This document shows positions 43,158 through 51,454 of a stretch of 60,992 nucleotides of DNA, piece after piece. The notes below the pieces were generated by a model, which was not told the DNA's origin, made no database searches, and saw nothing but the letters and a program-made list of their open reading frames with translations. The stretch lies in assembly GCA_025450195.1 (NCBI GenBank), contig JANWHW010000009.1:1-60992 (forward strand), in the 5' to 3' direction. Made by a program: the position numbers and the translations under genes. Numbering within the stretch: position 1 is the stretch's first letter; each line of letters begins with the position of its first letter. The stretch is from Solirubrobacterales bacterium. Its GTDB lineage: Bacteria; Actinomycetota; Thermoleophilia; Solirubrobacterales; 70-9.

Positions 43158-44174
43158 AGGCTTGGTCGACCACTCGGTCGTCGCCGGCGTCCACCCCGGC
43201 GACTCCAGCAATGCCACGATTGCGACGCCGATGAGGATCAAGACGGTCGAGACGAAGGCAGCATCCGATTTGCCTTGACCAACCAGGACCGAGCCAGCCG
43301 CTGTGAAGATCGCTTGCGACATCCCGAGGACAAGCGCCACGCGACGGGCCGAGCCTAGTTTGGCCCGCAGCCTGTGCGTGAGATGGTCTCGACCGCCGGT
43401 GAACACCCCGGCGCCTCGCCGCAGCCGCGAGATGACAACCAAGGTCGTGTCCAGGGCGGGAAGCCCGACCAAGACGACCGCGACCGGAACAAACGCCCAG
43501 CCGAGATGCCCGGCACCGGGCATGGCCATGATCAGCCCCGCGACGACGAAGCCGACCGGCATGCTGCCGCCGTCGCCGAGGAAGATGCGCGCGGGCGAGG
43601 CGAGGTTGAAGGGCAAGAATCCGGCGCAAGCGCCTGAAAGAGCGAACCCGATCGCAGCCAGCTCCGGGCTTCCCTGCGCTGCCGCAAGCACGCCGAGGCC
43701 TGCCCCTGAAACAGCCGCGACCGTGCCCGTCGCTCCGTCCATGTTGTCCATCAAGTTGTAGGCGTTGACAACACCAGCCACGAAGACAACCGAGAGGATC
43801 AGGTTGATCGCATCGCTGGCGAACAGGTTCCAACCGATTCCGCCGGCGAAAAGAACGGCAGCGGCCGCGACCTCGATAACAAGCCGCGTCAGCGGCCCCA
43901 AGCCATAGCGGTCATCGAGCGTCCCCACTCCGAGTAGGACGACGGCACCAACCGCAATCGGCACGAACGCAGTTGAGTCTCGACTGAAAAGGGTGCTGGC
44001 GAGGAGCAGGCCCCCAACCACAGCAATCCCGCCTAGGTAGGGCGTCGGGCTGGAATGGCCCTTGTAGCCAATCGGATGGTCGTAGAAGCCCGTTCTCCCC
44101 GCCAGCCGGATCGCCAGCGGCGTCAGCAGGAGGGTCGCTCCGAAAGCGACGATGAAGGCGAGCTCCCAGGGCAT
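43059..44174 (-). CDS. WecA/TagO-type undecaprenyl-phosphate glycosyl-1-phosphate transferase
   Basis: 371 aa, about ten membrane helices. It would start glycan assembly by moving a HexNAc-1-phosphate onto undecaprenyl phosphate. Motifs: PTPYLGGIAVV, the Asp pair GTLDDRYGL, NAYNLMDNMDGATG, FLGDGGSMPVGF and the cytoplasmic GGRDHLTHRLRA, which is closer to WecA/TagO than to MraY. The last 45 residues are acidic and variable, and are encoded opposite the asnB 3' end. 12 nt downstream of the epimerase gene. Confidence 0.88.
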   Translation of the reverse strand: MPWELAFIVAFGATLLLTPLAIRLAGRTGFYDHPIGYKGHSSPTPYLGGIAVVGGLLLASTLFSRDSTAFVPIAVGAVVLLGVGTLDDRYGLGPLTRLVIEVAAAAVLFAGGIGWNLFASDAINLILSVVFVAGVVNAYNLMDNMDGATGTVAAVSGAGLGVLAAAQGSPELAAIGFALSGACAGFLPFNLASPARIFLGDGGSMPVGFVVAGLIMAMPGAGHLGWAFVPVAVVLVGLPALDTTLVVISRLRRGAGVFTGGRDHLTHRLRAKLGSARRVALVLGMSQAIFTAAGSVLVGQGKSDAAFVSTVLILIGVAIVALLESPGWTPATTEWSTKPLAVDELAVPEGEHQQSPDLHRAVGAAALVEGE

Positions 44175-44186
44175 GTCCGGGTCCGC

Positions 44187-45233
44187 CTAGGCGTCGACAA
44201 GGGGATCGGCGACCGAGCCCTCGTCAAATTTGACGACCGTTCCGTTCGAGGTGGGCAGCACATCCGATGCGGCCCGTGTCCGCTCGAACGCGGCGACGTC
44301 GTCGATTGCCTCCTCTATTCCGCGGGTCGACCGCCATCCGGTCATCTGCTCGATCGCAGTGGTGTCGGGGCGACGCCGGCCAAGCTCCTCGAAGCCCTCG
44401 CCGTAGGCCTCCTCGTAGGGCACCATCTGTATGCCCGAGCTGGATTCGGTTCGCTCGATCACGGTTTCCGCTAGCTCAAGAATCGTTATCTCAGTCGACT
44501 TACCGATGTTGAACGCCGTGCCGCGCGCGCCCTCCTCGTCCATCAGCATCACCAAAGCGCGGGTCGTGTCGTAGACGTGCGAGAAGCAGCGCGATTGGCT
44601 GCCGTCGCCGTAAACGGTCAAGTCCTCATCCGCGATCGCCTGGCCAACGAAGCGCGGCAGGACCATCCCATAGGAGCCGGTCTGCCTCGGTCCCACGGTG
44701 TTGAAGAGGCGGGCGACGACGGTGTCGGCTTCGAGCTCCCGGTGATAGCCAAGGGCAATCGCCTCTCCGAAAGCCTTGGCTGTCGAATATGACCAGCGGG
44801 CGATCGAGGGGGGGCCCAGAATCCGGTCGGATTGCTCGGTCAGTGCGCTGCTGCCGTTCTTGCCGTAGATCTCAGATGTGGAGGCAAAGAGGAGGCGACA
44901 GCCGAGCCGGTGGGCGCCCTCGGTGACGACCTGCGCGCCGCGAACGCTGCGACTCAGCGAATCGACTGAGCGCTGGACGATCAGCTTGACGCCGACAGCC
45001 GAGGCGAGGTGGAAGCAGGCGTCGGCCCACTCCATGCACTCGTCGACTTGATCCATGTCGCAGACGGACCCCTCGACGAACTCGGCCCGGCCAGAGGCAA
45101 GCGCGTCGGCGATGTTCTCGACGTTGCCCGTGCTGAGGTCGTCCAGCACGAGAACCTCATCGCCACGTGCGACCAACACATCGGCCAAGTGAGACCCGAC
45201 GAACCCAGCACCACCTGTGATCAGGTACCGCAC
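44187..45233 (-). CDS. NAD-dependent epimerase/dehydratase (UDP-sugar type)
   Basis: 348 aa extended SDR. ITGGAGFVGSHLADVL, FASTSEIYGKNG, catalytic YSTAK, ARLFNTVGPRQTGSYGMVLP and VYGDGSQSRCFSHVYDT resemble UDP-glucuronate decarboxylase and UDP-glucose epimerase-like enzymes (the RLFNTVGPRQ block especially). GTG 45233 with GGAG 8 nt upstream. Operon with the WecA-like gene, and the right border of the polysaccharide island. Confidence 0.85.
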   Translation of the reverse strand: MRYLITGGAGFVGSHLADVLVARGDEVLVLDDLSTGNVENIADALASGRAEFVEGSVCDMDQVDECMEWADACFHLASAVGVKLIVQRSVDSLSRSVRGAQVVTEGAHRLGCRLLFASTSEIYGKNGSSALTEQSDRILGPPSIARWSYSTAKAFGEAIALGYHRELEADTVVARLFNTVGPRQTGSYGMVLPRFVGQAIADEDLTVYGDGSQSRCFSHVYDTTRALVMLMDEEGARGTAFNIGKSTEITILELAETVIERTESSSGIQMVPYEEAYGEGFEELGRRRPDTTAIEQMTGWRSTRGIEEAIDDVAAFERTRAASDVLPTSNGTVVKFDEGSVADPLVDA

Positions 45234-45603
45234 CTAGGTATCTCCATTTTCCTATCGGGCCCCTGCCGGCCGCTCATCGCTGATCGACCACCATCCGCAA
45301 GGCTCTGCCTCCCGCGTTATCCCCTGTTATCCCATTTAGCCCATTTGCGACAATTGGCGCGAATCGACTGGAAGGCAGTAGACCAGATCCCTTTCGCAGT
45401 GTCAAGGAAAGCAAAGGTTTATGGGTAACTCGGAGTGGGTCGAGTTCAACTCCTAGACGAAAAGGCGATTAAGCAGGCGCGATTGCTTGACAAAGGAAAC
45501 ACCGATTCTTATCCTCGTCCGAGGGCTCAGATCGGCAGGGGTTAGGTCTTCAACGGCACACTTGTGATGTCGGGTGAGCTAGCCGTCCTTTCGGGGCTAG
45601 GCA
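45234..45603. other. 370-bp intergenic region with promoter and small repeats
   Basis: Holds the promoter at 45487, two GTTATCCC direct repeats (45316-45323 and 45326-45333, 10-bp period) upstream of the minus-strand epimerase, and a hairpin CTAGCC...GGCTAG just before ATG 45604. I looked for c-di-GMP and c-di-AMP riboswitch cores and did not find them. Confidence 0.4.
45487..45515 (+). promoter_or_regulatory. Sigma-70-type promoter of the B-repeat gene
   Basis: TTGACA (45487-45492, consensus), 17-nt spacer, TATCCT (45510-45515). Transcription would start near 45522, leaving an 80-160 nt leader, in contrast to the leaderless genes nearby. Confidence 0.6.
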
Positions 45604-48192
45604 ATGCATTTGGGAAAAGATCGAGTCACTCGGTGCCACATGACAAGGGAACCTAGCGGGGCTCGGAGAATAGGGGATCAGGTGAGCGATTCGGCTGGGG
45701 CTTCAACCAAAGGCTTGGCGTCGGCAACGACCACGGGGATTCGTAGGTTGAATGCTCTAGGCGTGCTCCTCGCGGTGGCAATCGTGATCGCTCTTGCCTC
45801 GGCCGCGCAGGCTTCTGCCGCGGACTTCCTCCTGGAAGTCGAAGTCACGGGCGAAGGCAACGTAGGGTGCATGGTCAACGGTGGCGGCCTCGAAGGCTGC
45901 GAAGCCGAATTCGAAGAAGGCACTCAGGTGACGGTGATCGCCGAACCTGAAGAAGGCTCCGAATTCGTCGAATGGGGCGGTGAATGCGACGTCGAGACCG
46001 GAAACGAATGCGAAGTCGAGATGGACGAAGCAAAGTTCATCGAAGCGGTCTTTGGCCTTGAAGAATTCGAGCTCACAGTCGAAACCGAAGGCACCGGAGA
46101 AGGCATCGTCGAATGCGAAGCAGAAGTCGGGCCCGCCGAACCCTGCCTAGAAAGCGAAACATACCTCTACGGGACCGAAGTGAGCCTGTATGCCGAACCT
46201 GAAGAAGGCTCCGAATTCGTCGAATGGGGAGGAGCCTGCTCGGGCGAAGAAGAACAGTGCAGCCTGGTGATCGAAGAACCGCTCAGCGTCACCGCCACCT
46301 TCGAGCCCGGGCCGTTTTTCGGCCTTAAAGTCGAAACCGAAGGTACCGGAGAAGGCATTGTCGAATGCGAAGTCGATGGGCTCACCGAAGAATGCGAAGC
46401 AGAAGGTGAATACCCGGAGGGAACAGTGGTGACCCTCTACGCCGAACCCTCGGGAGGCTCCGAATTCGTCGCATGGGGCGGCGAATGCGATGTCGTCGCG
46501 GGCAACGAATGCGAAGTCGAAATGAACGAAGAAAGGACGGTCGAAGCCGTCTTTAACTCCACCGGGCCGGTCGAAGAATTCGAACTCGAAGTCTCGGTCA
46601 CCGGCGAAGGCAAAGTCGACGCCGACTCCGGCGCAATCGTCAACTGCCGGGAAAGCTCCAGCCCCTGCTCAGACGAATACGCCAAAGGCACCGTGGTCAC
46701 CTTGACCGCTACCGCTGACAGCGGCAACAAATTCGAAGGCTGGACCGGCTGCCCCGCCGTCGAAGGCAACAAATGCAAAGTGACGATGAGCGCGGATAAA
46801 TCGGTCACGGCCGAATTTGTGCCGGTTGGAGAATTCGAACTCGACGTGACGGTCACCGGCGACGGCAAAGTCGACGCCAACTCTGGCGCGATCGTCGGCT
46901 GTCGCGAAAGCTCCGGCGTCTGCTTCGACGATTACGTCGAAGGCACCGTGGTCACCCTCACGGCCACTGCTGATGCTGGCAACGAATTCGACGGCTGGAC
47001 CGGCTGCGACTCCGAACCGAGCGGCAAATGCCAGGTAACGATGGATGAAGCCAAGTCGGTCACGGCCGAATTCGTTGAAATCCCAGTCGAAGAATTCGAA
47101 CTCGAAGTCTCGGTCACCGGTGAAGGCAAAGTCGATGCCAACTCTGGCGCGATCGTCGGCTGTCGCGAAGTCGGTGGCGTCTGCTTCGACGATTACGTCG
47201 AAGGCACCGTGGTCACCTTGACCGCTACTGCCGACGCCGGCAACGAATTCGACGGCTGGACCGACTGTGACACCGTCGAAGGCAACAAATGCAAAATGAC
47301 GATGAGCGCGGATAAATCGGTCGAAGCCGAATTTGTGACGACACCCGCACCCACCGTCACCGCCCTCAGCCCGACCTCCGGGTCGACCGCTGGCGGCAAC
47401 GTGGTCGAAATCACCGGCACCAATCTGACCGGTGCGACGAAAGTCAAATTCGGCACCACCGAAGTGAGCTCGCCGTTCGGCGAAAACACCGCCACCAAAA
47501 TCAAAGTCACCGCCCCCGCCCACGCGGCCGAAACCGTTGACGTCAGGGTGGTCACCGCCGGTGGCGAATCGGCCAACACCGCGGCCGACAACTACACCTA
47601 CGTATCGCCGCCCATCCTCACAATCACCAAAGCCGGTACCGGCTCGGGCACCGTGACCTGCGACGGCGGCGCCTGCGCAGCCAGCTATCCCACGGGGACC
47701 GAAGTCACCCTCGCCGCCTCGCCGGCCTCGGGCTCCACCTTCGCCGGCTGGTCGGGTGGCTGTTCGGGCACTGGCGGTTGTGTAGTGACGCTCATAGCTG
47801 ACACAACGGTGACGGCGGCCTTCACGGCCAACCCGCCGCCGCCCACCTGCGCCACCGACCCCTCCCTCTGTCCGCCCCCACCCAATGGCATAGCCACGGC
47901 TGCAGGCTCGGCTAAGGTCAGTGGTGGCAAGGCTGCGCTCAAGATCACCTGCTCGGGTGGTCCATGCAGCGGCTCGTTCAAGCTGAAAGCCAAAGTCAAG
48001 CAGGGCACGAAAACCAAGAACCTCGTGATCGGAAAGGCGTCCTTCAGCCTTGCCGCGGGGACTACGAAAACGCTCAAAGTCAAGCTCTCGGGCCCGGCAA
48101 AACAGGAACTGACGAGGGTCAAAACCCTCAAAGCGAAACTGAGCGGCAGCGGCATCACCGCCCGCACGGTCAAGCTCAAGCTGGCGAAATAA
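45604..48192 (+). CDS. Large secreted B-repeat protein with IPT/TIG domain
   Basis: 862 aa. Signal peptide RRLNALGVLLAVAIVIALAS ending AQASAADF. Six acidic B-repeats follow (FELEVSVTGEGKVDANSG; VTLTATADAGNEFDGWTGC; KCKVTM..KSVTAEF), with a Cys pair in each, then an IPT/TIG domain (PTVTALSPTSGSTAGG to NYTYV), a seventh B-repeat, a PPPPT linker and the C-terminal Lys-rich beta domain. Repeats five and six are nearly identical in DNA. Glu is almost always GAA, unlike neighbouring genes. The start is uncertain: ATG 45604, ATG 45640, or GTG 45682 with GGGG 5 nt upstream. Probably a cell-surface or matrix protein. Confidence 0.82.
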   Translation: MHLGKDRVTRCHMTREPSGARRIGDQVSDSAGASTKGLASATTTGIRRLNALGVLLAVAIVIALASAAQASAADFLLEVEVTGEGNVGCMVNGGGLEGCEAEFEEGTQVTVIAEPEEGSEFVEWGGECDVETGNECEVEMDEAKFIEAVFGLEEFELTVETEGTGEGIVECEAEVGPAEPCLESETYLYGTEVSLYAEPEEGSEFVEWGGACSGEEEQCSLVIEEPLSVTATFEPGPFFGLKVETEGTGEGIVECEVDGLTEECEAEGEYPEGTVVTLYAEPSGGSEFVAWGGECDVVAGNECEVEMNEERTVEAVFNSTGPVEEFELEVSVTGEGKVDADSGAIVNCRESSSPCSDEYAKGTVVTLTATADSGNKFEGWTGCPAVEGNKCKVTMSADKSVTAEFVPVGEFELDVTVTGDGKVDANSGAIVGCRESSGVCFDDYVEGTVVTLTATADAGNEFDGWTGCDSEPSGKCQVTMDEAKSVTAEFVEIPVEEFELEVSVTGEGKVDANSGAIVGCREVGGVCFDDYVEGTVVTLTATADAGNEFDGWTDCDTVEGNKCKMTMSADKSVEAEFVTTPAPTVTALSPTSGSTAGGNVVEITGTNLTGATKVKFGTTEVSSPFGENTATKIKVTAPAHAAETVDVRVVTAGGESANTAADNYTYVSPPILTITKAGTGSGTVTCDGGACAASYPTGTEVTLAASPASGSTFAGWSGGCSGTGGCVVTLIADTTVTAAFTANPPPPTCATDPSLCPPPPNGIATAAGSAKVSGGKAALKITCSGGPCSGSFKLKAKVKQGTKTKNLVIGKASFSLAAGTTKTLKVKLSGPAKQELTRVKTLKAKLSGSGITARTVKLKLAK
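48021..48077. repeat. 57-bp perfect repeat, right copy (inverted relative to 9226-9282)
   Basis: Inside the C-terminal domain of the large B-repeat gene; identical to the reverse complement of 9226-9282, with a wider match of about 100 bp carrying four mismatches. The two copies are 38.7 kb apart and enclose the polysaccharide island. Confidence 0.9.
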
Positions 48193-48214
48193 AAAATAGT
48201 AGGGAGCGGCGGCA

Positions 48215-48255
48215 GCCGGAGGCAGTGAATCTGCGTGCGGGATTCTGCCTCCGGC
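48215..48255. terminator. Bidirectional terminator hairpin between convergent genes
   Basis: 48215-48225 plus AATC pairs with 48241-48255 (GATTCTGCCTCCGGC): 15 base pairs with a two-base bulge. It lies between the stop of the B-repeat gene (48192) and that of the minus-strand gene (48274). No strong T-run on either side. Confidence 0.65.
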
Positions 48256-48273
48256 CTCGTTGAAGGTCTGAAG

Positions 48274-49377
48274 CTAGCTGCTTCGGCGAATGCCCGCCAC
48301 AGCTGCCCCCTCGACGAGGGCGTCGAGGCCAAAGCCGTCGACCGGGCCGAGCGCACCGGTGCCCAGAAGGCCGCCCGCGGCGGCGCGCTCCGCCGCCCAG
48401 GCAATGATTGCACCGGTGAAGGTGTAGGCATTGAGGCCACTCAAGCGTGCCTCGGATAGGACCTTTCCGCTGGGATCGAGCGCTTCGGCGACGATCTCCG
48501 TGCCGGTGCTCTCCCGCTGCTCGGGGCTAGGGCCACCCGTTGAGCCTTTAATGAAGCGAAACAGAGCTCCTTGTAGCGCCGCCCTGGCACCTGGGATTCG
48601 GATCGCCGCGGATATGCCGATCGAGGCGATCGACATCGCCCGGGCGGCAGCACCGACTCCCAAGTAGACATCGACCTCTTGCAGGCCCGGGTGAATCCGA
48701 GGCAGCGCAAAGGCTTCGCTGCTCGCCAGCGAGACCGCTCCCCGCGAGCGACCGCCGATGTCGAAGTTGTGGACCCGGGCTGCGCCGCGCTCGGTCACCA
48801 GCCTTCCGCCTCGCCAGGCATAGCCGTGCTCGAAGAAGGCCCCTGCCGCTGACGCCTTGGTGCCGCCGCTTGCTCCATCCCTATTCATCTTGCCGCGGAC
48901 GAAATATCCAATGCGCACGGCGCTGGCGGCGTCTCCAGCATCGCGGAGAGCAAGGCCGCCCGCGAGGTTGCCTGGCACCCAGTCGTAGCCGAAGGCGGTT
49001 AGCAACCCACAGCCGGCCTCTTTCGCCCGAGGGCCCTCCCGTTCGAAAACACGGCGGATGAAGGCAGGCTCGCCGGTCGAGTCGATGTAGTGGGCACCGG
49101 CGCCAATCGCCGCGTCCAGGGCGGGGCCACCCCAACGGACGAACGGCCCAACCGTGCTCACAAGGACATCGCCAGCCTGGACCAACTCCCTGACACTGTC
49201 TGGCCGCGAGACGTCAGCCACCGCTGACTCGAGTCCTCCGAGCTCTTCGGCTAGCGCTTTCACCCGCCCGGCATCGCGGGCGGCCAACATCGGCTTCTGC
49301 CCCCGCGTGACCAGCTCCTCCGCAACCAGCCGACCGGTGTAGCCGGTCGCGCCGAAGACGACAATCTGCCCTCCCAT
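48274..49377 (-). CDS. Saccharopine dehydrogenase-like NAD(P)-binding protein (trans-acting enoyl reductase-like)
   Basis: 367 aa from ATG 49377. N-terminal Rossmann fold IVVFGATGYTGRLVAEELV with RPMLAARDAGRV-like basic residue suggesting NADP, VLVSTVGPFVRWG and HYIDSTGEPAFIRRVFE. The C-terminal half matches the family including mycobacterial trans-acting enoyl reductases and human SCCPDH. The substrate is unknown. Frame start at 49404 adds nine residues of no family likeness. Confidence 0.75.
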   Translation of the reverse strand: MGGQIVVFGATGYTGRLVAEELVTRGQKPMLAARDAGRVKALAEELGGLESAVADVSRPDSVRELVQAGDVLVSTVGPFVRWGGPALDAAIGAGAHYIDSTGEPAFIRRVFEREGPRAKEAGCGLLTAFGYDWVPGNLAGGLALRDAGDAASAVRIGYFVRGKMNRDGASGGTKASAAGAFFEHGYAWRGGRLVTERGAARVHNFDIGGRSRGAVSLASSEAFALPRIHPGLQEVDVYLGVGAAARAMSIASIGISAAIRIPGARAALQGALFRFIKGSTGGPSPEQRESTGTEIVAEALDPSGKVLSEARLSGLNAYTFTGAIIAWAAERAAAGGLLGTGALGPVDGFGLDALVEGAAVAGIRRSS

Positions 49378-49539
49378 GCGGGCTAAGGCTAGACGAGTTC
49401 GCAATAGGCAGATTTACGGCAGTCTGAACCCCGCGACGGGACGGTCTTGGTCCTTCGCCCTAAGGCGCGGGGAAAAGGGCTGATAGTCGGTAAGCCTGCC
49501 GATGGCACGCAAGCGATGGTTTGAATAGGCTGGCCCGCA

Positions 49540-50853
49540 GTGACTCCTCGACTTCCCGTTCTTGCATCGGCCGCCCTGCTGCTGATTGGGCTCATCGCAA
49601 TCGTCAGCGGGGCGAGCGCCGCCGGCGCCGGCATTGCGGCGATCGATTCGCCGAACTGCGGCGCCGTCCAGTACGGCGGCCCCGGGTCTGCGCAGGCGCT
49701 GATCGTCTCCGATCTGCCGCTGCAGGGGGATTCACGGCAGCGCTCGCTGCAGATGAATACCGCGATCCGCCTGGTCCTCGAAGGGTCAAACTGGCAAGCG
49801 GGGGGACGCAAGGTCGCTTTTCAGGCCTGCGCCGACTCGAACGCCAAAACCGGCCTCTGGGGGGCGGCGGAGTGTCGTGCCAATGCCCGCGCCTACGCCG
49901 CCGACCCGAGCGTGCTCGGCGTGATCGGCACCTACCACTCAGGCTGCGCCGAACTGATGATCCCGATCCTGGGCAAGGCGCCCGGAGGCGGAGTGGCGAT
50001 GGTCTCTCCCGGCAACACGCTGATCTGCCTCACGCAGACGAGCCCCAGCTGCCCTACTGGCCAACCGGCGAGCCTCTACCCGAAGCGACACAACTACGCA
50101 CGCGTGGTCCCCAACGACGCCTACCAGGGTGCCGGCCTGGCAAGCTTCGCCAAGCAGCGCGGGATCGAGCGCGCCTACGTCCTCTACGCCGGCAAAGACC
50201 CGACCAGCCTCGGCCAGGCGCGGACCTTCCGCGGCGGCGCCGGCAAGCTCGGCATCGAGATCGCCGGCTTCCGCGCCTGGAATGCCTCCGCCTCGAGCTA
50301 CAAAGCCCTGATGCAGAAGGTGGCGATGACCTCGCCAGACGCAGTTCTGCTCGCCGGGCTCACCGAGCAGAACGGCGCCCGTCTGATCAAGGACAAGGTC
50401 GCGGTCCTCGGCCCGAACTCCGGCGGGGTGAAGCTGCTGGCGCCGGACGGCTTCGCCCAGCAATCGACGATTGATCTTGCCGGCTCGGCGGCCAAGGGGA
50501 TGTTCGCCAGCGTGCCAGGACGGGTGCCCCAGAACCTGACGGGGCCGGGCAAGAAGCTCGTCTCCCAACTGCAGGCCGAGGTCAATGGCTCAGTCGAACT
50601 CTATGCGCCCTATGCAGGGCAAGCGGCAAGCGTGCTGCTCAGCGCGATCGGCCATAGTGGCGAGCGCGCCGGTGTGATCGACGCCCTGCGCGAGACCAAA
50701 GTCACCAACGGCATCACCGGCAGCTTCCGCATCCTCCCCAGCGGGGATCCGAGCGTCGGTCCGATCACCGTCTCGGTCGCGAAGAAGACCTTCGTGCCGG
50801 TTCGCGAGGTCGAGCCGGGCCAGGCCCTGGTCAAGGCTGCCCGCCAGGACTGA
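49540..50853 (+). CDS. Periplasmic-binding-protein-like substrate-binding protein (LivK/Peripla_BP_6 type)
   Basis: 437 aa. Signal peptide PVLASAALLLIGLIAIVSGASA, then a type I binding fold: ALIVSDLPLQGDSRQRSLQM, DPSVLGVIGTYHSGCAELMIPIL, GVAMVSPGNTLICL, YARVVPNDAYQGAGLASFA and SPDAVLLAGLTEQNGARLI. These proteins bind amino acids, amides or aromatic acids for ABC uptake. No permease or ATPase genes are adjacent, so it is an orphan or a sensor. GTG 49540 is the start. No lipobox Cys, so probably held otherwise. Confidence 0.85.
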   Translation: MTPRLPVLASAALLLIGLIAIVSGASAAGAGIAAIDSPNCGAVQYGGPGSAQALIVSDLPLQGDSRQRSLQMNTAIRLVLEGSNWQAGGRKVAFQACADSNAKTGLWGAAECRANARAYAADPSVLGVIGTYHSGCAELMIPILGKAPGGGVAMVSPGNTLICLTQTSPSCPTGQPASLYPKRHNYARVVPNDAYQGAGLASFAKQRGIERAYVLYAGKDPTSLGQARTFRGGAGKLGIEIAGFRAWNASASSYKALMQKVAMTSPDAVLLAGLTEQNGARLIKDKVAVLGPNSGGVKLLAPDGFAQQSTIDLAGSAAKGMFASVPGRVPQNLTGPGKKLVSQLQAEVNGSVELYAPYAGQAASVLLSAIGHSGERAGVIDALRETKVTNGITGSFRILPSGDPSVGPITVSVAKKTFVPVREVEPGQALVKAARQD

Positions 50854-50908
50854 CAGGCCACAAAGAGATAGAGCCAGCCGGGTCGCTCGACAACGATGGC
50901 CTAGAGTC

Positions 50909-50935
50909 GTTGAGTGCAGCGTCGCTGCACTCAAC
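50909..50935. promoter_or_regulatory. Perfect 12-bp inverted repeat with 3-nt loop
   Basis: GTTGAGTGCAGC-GTC-GCTGCACTCAAC. It lies 56 bp after the binding-protein stop and 20 bp before TTG 50955. It is followed by CAAATCGAG, not a T-run, so an operator is as likely as a terminator. Confidence 0.55.
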
Positions 50936-50954
50936 CAAATCGAGAGGCGGTTCC

Positions 50955-51437
50955 TTGAATCCTGTTGGCTATGAGCTTTGTACTCCCGAAGGCGGCAAGG
51001 GTGGTGGCGTTCGCGCCACTCGTGGCTTTCAAGCGGGTGAGACGGTGATGATCGGGGTGCTCGAAGGCGAGGTGGCGATGAACGACTCGCACGCAACCCA
51101 GGTGAGTCGCACCAAGTGGGCCCGGCACGCCGGTCTCAGCCCCAAGGTCAACCATTCATGCAGCCCGAACTGCGGCGTCGAGCTGAACGAAACAGGCGCA
51201 TGCGACTTCGTGGCTCGCGAGTCGATCTCCAAAGGCGACGAGATCACCTTCGACTACGCGATGCGCAACTACTCGATTGAGCACTTTCCGGGCGGCTGCC
51301 TTTGCGGCGCGGATATTTGTCGGGGCTCGGTAACCGGCTGGAAGGATCTCCCCGCCGAGCGAAAAGCGGCCTACGAGGGTCTGGTTGCGCCCTACCTGCT
51401 TGAGATCGATCGCGAGCTGACCAACTCAGTCGCCTGA
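50955..51437 (+). CDS. SET-domain protein (putative lysine methyltransferase)
   Basis: 160 aa from TTG 50955 (GAGAGGCGG 4-8 nt upstream). The SET hallmarks are complete: GKGGGVRATRGFQAGETV, the pseudoknot motif VNHSCSPNCGVEL, GDEITFDYAMRNYSIE, and a post-SET-like zinc cluster GGCLCGADICRG. SET proteins move methyl groups from SAM to lysine; bacterial members are uncommon and substrates mostly unknown. The frame reaches TTG 50910, but that would translate the palindrome. Confidence 0.82.
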   Translation: MNPVGYELCTPEGGKGGGVRATRGFQAGETVMIGVLEGEVAMNDSHATQVSRTKWARHAGLSPKVNHSCSPNCGVELNETGACDFVARESISKGDEITFDYAMRNYSIEHFPGGCLCGADICRGSVTGWKDLPAERKAAYEGLVAPYLLEIDRELTNSVA

Positions 51438-51454
51438 GCGCGTCGAGCGGTGAG

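Noticed and set aside
45234..45603. Possible riboswitch in the long leader of the B-repeat gene
   Set aside because: No c-di-GMP or c-di-AMP core sequence could be found; only a small hairpin before the start codon.
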